From: Rhodobacterales bacterium RIFCSPHIGHO2_02_FULL_62_130
GTDB taxonomy: Bacteria > Pseudomonadota > Alphaproteobacteria > Rhodobacterales > Rhodobacteraceae
Assembly: GCA_001828855.1 (NCBI GenBank)
Contig: MHZT01000034.1
Location: 354,064 to 418,063 of the forward strand
Direction: 5' to 3'
DNA length: 64,000 nt
The position numbers and the translations under genes are program-made. Below, in pieces: positions 60,644 to 64,000 of the stretch (position 1 is its first letter; every line of letters begins with the position of its first letter). Under the pieces are notes generated by a model, which had not been told where the DNA came from, made no database searches, and saw only the letters and a program-made list of their open reading frames with translations.

Positions 60644-61429
60644 ATGTATAACTTCGAGTTCGTGAAACCGGCCTCTATCGCCGAGGCCACGGCGGCGCTG
60701 GAATCCGATGGCGCGCAGGCGTTGTCGGGCGGGCAGACGCTGCTGCCCACCATGAAGCAGCGGCTTGCGGCGCCGGATGTGCTGGTCAGCCTGACCGGCA
60801 TCGCCGAGATGCAGGGCGTTTGCCTTGGCGATGTGGGGCTGCACATTGGGGCTGCCACCCCGCATGCGGTGGTGGCGCGCGAGGCGGCAGCGCATTATCC
60901 GGCGCTGGCGAAACTGGCGGGCGGCATCGGCGATCCGGCGGTGCGCAACCGTGGCACCATCGGCGGCTCGGTCGCCAACAACGATCCGGCGGCCTGCTAT
61001 CCGTCGGCGGTGCTGGCCTCGGGCGCGACGGTGGTGACAAACCGCCGCCGCATTGCTGCCGACGACTACTTCCAAGGTCTGTTCACCACGGCGCTGGAGG
61101 AGGGTGAGTTCATTACGCAAGTGCTGTTCCCGATCCCGCAGAAAGCCGCCTATGTGAAGTTCAACCAACCTGCCAGCCGCTTTGCATTAGCTGCTGTTTT
61201 CGTTGCGAAATTCGCAGATGGCGTGCGGGTGGCGGTGACGGGGGCGTCGAATGGCGGCGTGTTCCGCTGGGCCGAGGCCGAGGCGGCACTGTCGGCCAAC
61301 TTTAGCGCCGATGCGCTGGCGGGGCTGTCGGTGGATGCCGATGACATGATCAGCGATCTGCACGGAACGGCGGCCTACCGCGCCAATCTGGTCAAGGTGC
61401 TGACGGGGCGCGCGGTTTCCGCCGCCTGA
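60644..61429 (+). CDS. coxM: molybdenum hydroxylase FAD-binding medium subunit (CoxM type)
   Basis: The FAD-binding subunit, 261 residues, which passes electrons from the clusters to the external acceptor. The FAD motifs are LSGGQTLLPTMKQRLAAPDVLVSL and the diphosphate-binding GDPAVRNRGTIGGSVANNDPAA. The C-terminal CO_deh_flav_C domain follows (about 165-260). ATG 60644 has TAAGGAGGAAC upstream, the strongest ribosome site in the cluster. The gene order G-S-L-M differs from the M-S-L order of form I clusters. A terminator hairpin follows 16 bases after the stop. Confidence 0.93.
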   Translation: MYNFEFVKPASIAEATAALESDGAQALSGGQTLLPTMKQRLAAPDVLVSLTGIAEMQGVCLGDVGLHIGAATPHAVVAREAAAHYPALAKLAGGIGDPAVRNRGTIGGSVANNDPAACYPSAVLASGATVVTNRRRIAADDYFQGLFTTALEEGEFITQVLFPIPQKAAYVKFNQPASRFALAAVFVAKFADGVRVAVTGASNGGVFRWAEAEAALSANFSADALAGLSVDADDMISDLHGTAAYRANLVKVLTGRAVSAA

Positions 61430-61445
61430 TCTTTCAACATCGATG

Positions 61446-61475
61446 CGCCCGCAGGCCCCGTGCTTGCGGGCGTTT
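61446..61475 (+). terminator. intrinsic terminator after coxM
   Basis: CGCCCGCA (61446-61453) pairs with TGCGGGCG (61465-61472) around an 11-base loop and is followed by TTTC. It ends the cox cluster. The rest of the 225-bp gap to the HNH gene (61476-61654) shows no gene or motif that I recognise. Confidence 0.7.
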
Positions 61476-61654
61476 CAATTCTGCTGCCGACACGTCACAA
61501 AGCCGTTATGCGCGCCTGTTAGGCAGGCATCATGCACTCTGCATAGATGCGGGGGCTTGCCAGTGGGGAAACGCCAGATATAGTCCAAGCAATTGGGCTG
61601 TTTTCCACCCCAAGCCCGATGTGCGACAGGTTCTAGACGGAGTCTTTTGCGGCA

Positions 61655-62239
61655 ATGGACGGCGATTTTCGACATCAATTCGTGCGCGACCCTGCGGCCT
61701 TGAAGCATTTTCCGGCGCTGGTGCTGAATGCCGATTACCGGCCCCTGTCCTATTACCCGCTGTCTCTCTGGCCTTGGCAAGAGGCGATCAAGGCCGCCGT
61801 GCTGGACCGCGTGCAGATAATCGCCGAATATGACGAGGTGGTGCGAAGCCAGCGACAAGAGTTCCGCATACCTTCGGTTGTGGTCCTGAAAGATTTCGTC
61901 AAACCCCAAAAGCGCGTGGCCTTCACGCGCTTTAATCTTTTCTTGCGGGACGAATTTTGCTGCCAATACTGCGGGGCCAAGGGCGATCTGACCTTTGACC
62001 ACGTGCTGCCAAGGTCGCGCGGCGGCGTGACAAGCTGGGAGAACGTGGTGGCGGCCTGTAGCCCCTGCAACCTGCGCAAGGGCGCGCGCAGTCTGAAGCA
62101 ATCGGGCCTGCATCTGGCCAAAGTGCCGCGCATGCCATCGCCCGAGGAAATGCAGGCGCATGGCCGCCGCTTTCCGCCGAACCATCTGCATCAAAGCTGG
62201 ATGGATTATCTCTATTGGGATGCCGAACTCGACGCCTGA
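61655..62239 (+). CDS. HNH endonuclease family protein
   Basis: A 194-residue protein with an HNH nuclease domain in its C-terminal half: zinc cysteines in CCQYCG and ACSPCNLRKG, active-site DHVLPRSRGGVTSWENVVAAC. The N-terminal half (VLNADYRPLSYYPLSLWPWQEAIKAAVLDRVQIIAEYDEVV) is strongly conserved in a family of stand-alone chromosomal HNH proteins that is widespread in proteobacteria and cyanobacteria, so it is not a phage or homing nuclease by itself. Its cellular target is unknown. It is monocistronic, between the cox cluster and a Pho box. Confidence 0.9.
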   Translation: MDGDFRHQFVRDPAALKHFPALVLNADYRPLSYYPLSLWPWQEAIKAAVLDRVQIIAEYDEVVRSQRQEFRIPSVVVLKDFVKPQKRVAFTRFNLFLRDEFCCQYCGAKGDLTFDHVLPRSRGGVTSWENVVAACSPCNLRKGARSLKQSGLHLAKVPRMPSPEEMQAHGRRFPPNHLHQSWMDYLYWDAELDA

Positions 62240-62277
62240 TCATTCTTGGTTAACGCGCCGTCACAGTGGTTAAAACA

Positions 62278-62295
62278 CTGTCATAAAACCTTCAC
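62278..62295 (+). promoter_or_regulatory. second Pho box, upstream of the terminal gene
   Basis: CTGTCATAAAACCTTCAC matches the PhoB consensus CTGTCATAWAWCTGTMAY at all but two or three positions. The sequence before it contains CGTCACAGTGG, a weaker unit in roughly the same 11-bp phase. It lies 38 bases after the HNH stop and about 235 bases before the next start codon, unusually far for direct control. The 291 bp between 62240 and 62530 otherwise contain only a lower-GC stretch from about 62320, with no gene that I can support. Confidence 0.7.
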
Positions 62296-62530
62296 ATTCG
62301 CGAGGTGCCGTGCTGAACTCGGGTGTGGAGGGAAGGATAGTTTTCACCATATCGGGGGTTTTGCTTCCGGTATGGAAGCATCGGTTTCACCGGCCAACGT
62401 TTTGACGTGCTTGCGAATGATCCGGCCGAGGCTTCTGAAGGTAGCGCGACGCGGTCTCAGGCTATTCACATATCTCCCGCTTCCCTATCTCATTCAGTAA
62501 TTGGGCCTTTCCAAAAATCGGAAGGATCCA

Positions 62531-64000
62531 ATGAAAACAAAAGCTTCAACATTGACCCCACGCATGCTGTCAGACTTCTGCGCCAAGCGGCTTGCGCCAG
62601 TTCTGCCGGAAGAGGTGGTGAAACGACTGCATCAGTACATGGGCGAATTGCTGGCCCAACAGGAGTATCCGTCCTATCGCGGCGCAGGCCTTGACCTGAC
62701 AGCCTTGGCGGAGACGCTGTCGCTAGATCTCGGCCTTTTGAAACCCCAGAAGGCGCAGATCAGGCCGATTTTCGATGCTATCGCGCGGGCAGTTGCTGAG
62801 GGGAGGCTGCGGGCAGGTGTGCCCTCGCGACAGCGCAGCATCCGAAAGGAAGAGGCCGGATCGGGATCGCCGCCCCGCGCGAAAATTGCGCCCCATTCAA
62901 GAAAAGCGCCTCGACGGCAACGGCGACCGGTGATTGAGTTCCCGGAGCCCCTGTTCACGGAATGGGATGAACCTGACAGTTTCGGCGCTGCCCTTCGGCT
63001 GCATGCAAGCCGCCACGGCGAGACGACCTATCACCTTTTCGACGCCGTTGTGCGCCCCGAAGACGGCGTCAACCGCAGCACCGTCATCAGCTGGGGGCGC
63101 GGAACCAAAATGCCGCGCGCTGCGATCAGTTTGGAAATCCTCTGCCGGATTGAACGGCGTTACCGTTTGCCTGCAGGATATTTTCTGGCCAAGACAGGCA
63201 CCCCCGACCGCGCTCCAGGCGATTTCAATCTGGAAGGCGTGACGCCCGCTGAACGCAGGCGGCTTGCCTGGCACCTGCCAGATGATTTCAACCGCCGCCC
63301 ACGGCACGCGCAGGCGGAAATTCTGGACTGGGTGCGCACGGTCATCATCAGCGGTTCCACGGATTACCGCCGGTATCAGGCCGCGATGATGCGGCACCGC
63401 TATGCCGTGCGGTTTTCCGGCCAGTCAGACCCGCGACGTCCGTCGTCCATCGCCCAGACGCCCGAGGAGTCGGGCATCATCCTCGCGCCAAAGCGGCTCA
63501 ACGATGAAATGTCTGCGATCCTGACCTTCAAGACGGCCACCTTCGCGGCCTTCGGATTGCAAAGGAATGGGGTTTGGGGAACTGAGACCGCGGCGCAGAA
63601 GGTCGAACATTTCGGCCTGTGGTTCGGTGCCTTCGCGGCCCCGCCCGAAAGCGAAGTTCAGGGCCGTGGCGTTGACCCGAGGCTTTTGACCTTCGCGATG
63701 ATGATCTTCCCGCAGGTCTGGGACTGGTATCTGACCTGGCGCGAACGGCGGCGGGGATTTTATACCAAATGGGAGGTCGACCTGCTGTCCATTGCCGCCG
63801 CCTTCTGCCGCGAAGAAACCGGCTGGCTGCGCCAGACCCCGCGCATCGCCGGCAACCTGGCTGTGATCGACGGCCTGATCAGCCCGGAGGACATCGCTGA
63901 AGTGGAGGCCGATTGGGCCGCAGCCTGTGACCGGATGTACAAGCATGCGCGCCGCCGTATCAAGGAAATCGACCGCGTTGCCCGCATCCATCGCGATCCC
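62531..64000 (+). CDS. large protein of unknown function with XRE-like segment, 5' part (open at window end)
   Basis: The frame from ATG 62531 (GAAGGATCCA upstream, AAGGA as ribosome site) is open for 490 codons to the window edge without a stop, so the gene is truncated by the window only. I do not recognise the family with confidence. Visible parts: N-terminal helices (LSDFCAKRLAPVLPEEVVKRL), a basic Ser/Arg-rich linker (about 97-132), an XRE-type helix-turn-helix-like block (about 165-221, with VISWGRGTKMPRAAISLEIL and IERRYRLPAGYFLA), then an alpha-helical region with many Trp/Arg (VWDWYLTWRERRRGF, ETGWLRQ, RIHRDP). The layout resembles the long arm of very large integrase-like proteins found at alphaproteobacterial island edges (inference). 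Codons rare elsewhere in the window (AAA, ACA, TCA, GGA, CGA) are common in its first 120 codons. Confidence 0.6.
   Translation, partial: MKTKASTLTPRMLSDFCAKRLAPVLPEEVVKRLHQYMGELLAQQEYPSYRGAGLDLTALAETLSLDLGLLKPQKAQIRPIFDAIARAVAEGRLRAGVPSRQRSIRKEEAGSGSPPRAKIAPHSRKAPRRQRRPVIEFPEPLFTEWDEPDSFGAALRLHASRHGETTYHLFDAVVRPEDGVNRSTVISWGRGTKMPRAAISLEILCRIERRYRLPAGYFLAKTGTPDRAPGDFNLEGVTPAERRRLAWHLPDDFNRRPRHAQAEILDWVRTVIISGSTDYRRYQAAMMRHRYAVRFSGQSDPRRPSSIAQTPEESGIILAPKRLNDEMSAILTFKTATFAAFGLQRNGVWGTETAAQKVEHFGLWFGAFAAPPESEVQGRGVDPRLLTFAMMIFPQVWDWYLTWRERRRGFYTKWEVDLLSIAAAFCREETGWLRQTPRIAGNLAVIDGLISPEDIAEVEADWAAACDRMYKHARRRIKEIDRVARIHRDP

Noticed and set aside
58052..61168. Long open frames on the minus strand (586 and 440 codons) opposite the cox genes
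   Set aside because: They are antisense to four well-conserved genes with good ribosome sites, have His/Gly/Arg-rich composition typical of antisense frames in GC-rich DNA, and show no motif.
57168..61429. Aerobic carboxydotrophy (true CO dehydrogenase)
   Set aside because: The active-site loop is AYRGAGR rather than AYxCSFR, and no maturation genes are visible.
61476..61654. A tRNA or small RNA between coxM and the HNH gene, as a possible attachment site
   Set aside because: I find no cloverleaf with an acceptor stem and TTCRA loop. The sequence gives only a terminator at its left end.
62246..62500. An 84-codon frame between the HNH gene and the terminal gene
   Set aside because: It starts at a TTG inside the HNH-Pho box junction without a ribosome site, runs through the Pho box, and has no recognisable feature.

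Overview
The window is GC-rich chromosomal DNA from an alphaproteobacterium, almost certainly a member of the Rhodobacterales (Rhodobacteraceae/Paracoccaceae). The evidence is gene content and order (phoR-pstSCAB-phoU-phoB, glgPBCAX-pgm, lptF-lptG-lptD-surA-pdxA-rsmA, prfA-prmC next to a DUF4167 protein), a soluble PhoR, an FNR-type TTGAT-N4-ATCA site, and dispersed palindromic repeats that I associate with this order. Genes are tightly packed with many ATGA start/stop overlaps. Most of the window is ordinary core genome; the last 1.7 kb looks like the edge of accessory DNA.

Layout. 1-2460: end of an inositol catabolism cluster (iolD partial, iolE, iolB). 2474-10343: a small receiver-like protein, then phoR and the complete phosphate-starvation operon behind a three-unit Pho box. 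10509-13496 (minus): nucleoside hydrolase, ferric-iron binding protein with a long inverted repeat upstream, and mazG. 13551-20403 (plus): amidohydrolase, DUF6636 protein, class III aminotransferase, speB, DUF1499 protein, prfA, prmC. 20598-21647: DUF4167 protein. 21680-29223 (minus): rsmA, pdxA, surA, lptD, lptG, lptF, an envelope-biogenesis operon. 29370-31350: pepA and holC. 31591-34625 (minus): retropepsin-like protease, marC, an ABC-F ATPase. 34805-39131: ndk, a TfoX C-terminal protein, a 43-residue protein, copZ/copA and an NsrR-like regulator. 39480-50592: a six-gene glycogen operon whose upstream region carries a LacI-type palindrome. 50710-52865: an MttB-family methyltransferase without pyrrolysine, and a lytic transglycosylase lipoprotein. 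53024-61429: a NarL-type regulator, a FIST protein (NosP-like), a hybrid kinase (NahK-like), then coxG-S-L-M encoding a form II CO-dehydrogenase-like molybdenum hydroxylase. 61655-62239: HNH endonuclease. 62278-64000: a second Pho box, followed by the 5' part of a large unrecognised gene that runs off the window.

The most interesting material is: (i) two interleaved families of dispersed palindromic repeats. One occurs as one-arm or two-arm copies at seven intergenic sites, occupies all three wide convergent gaps, and supplies ribosome-binding-site-like sequence to iolB and glgA; (ii) the FIST/hybrid-kinase/response-regulator set abutting a form II molybdenum hydroxylase; (iii) a Pho box at 62278 that seems separated from any phosphate gene, next to foreign-looking DNA; (iv) several undescribed candidate operators (before fbpA, the nucleoside hydrolase, the glycogen operon and nsrR). 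I see no CRISPR array, rRNA, tRNA or insertion sequence. No single operon is clearly a new system. The NO-sensor/hydroxylase neighbourhood and the terminal gene are the best candidates.
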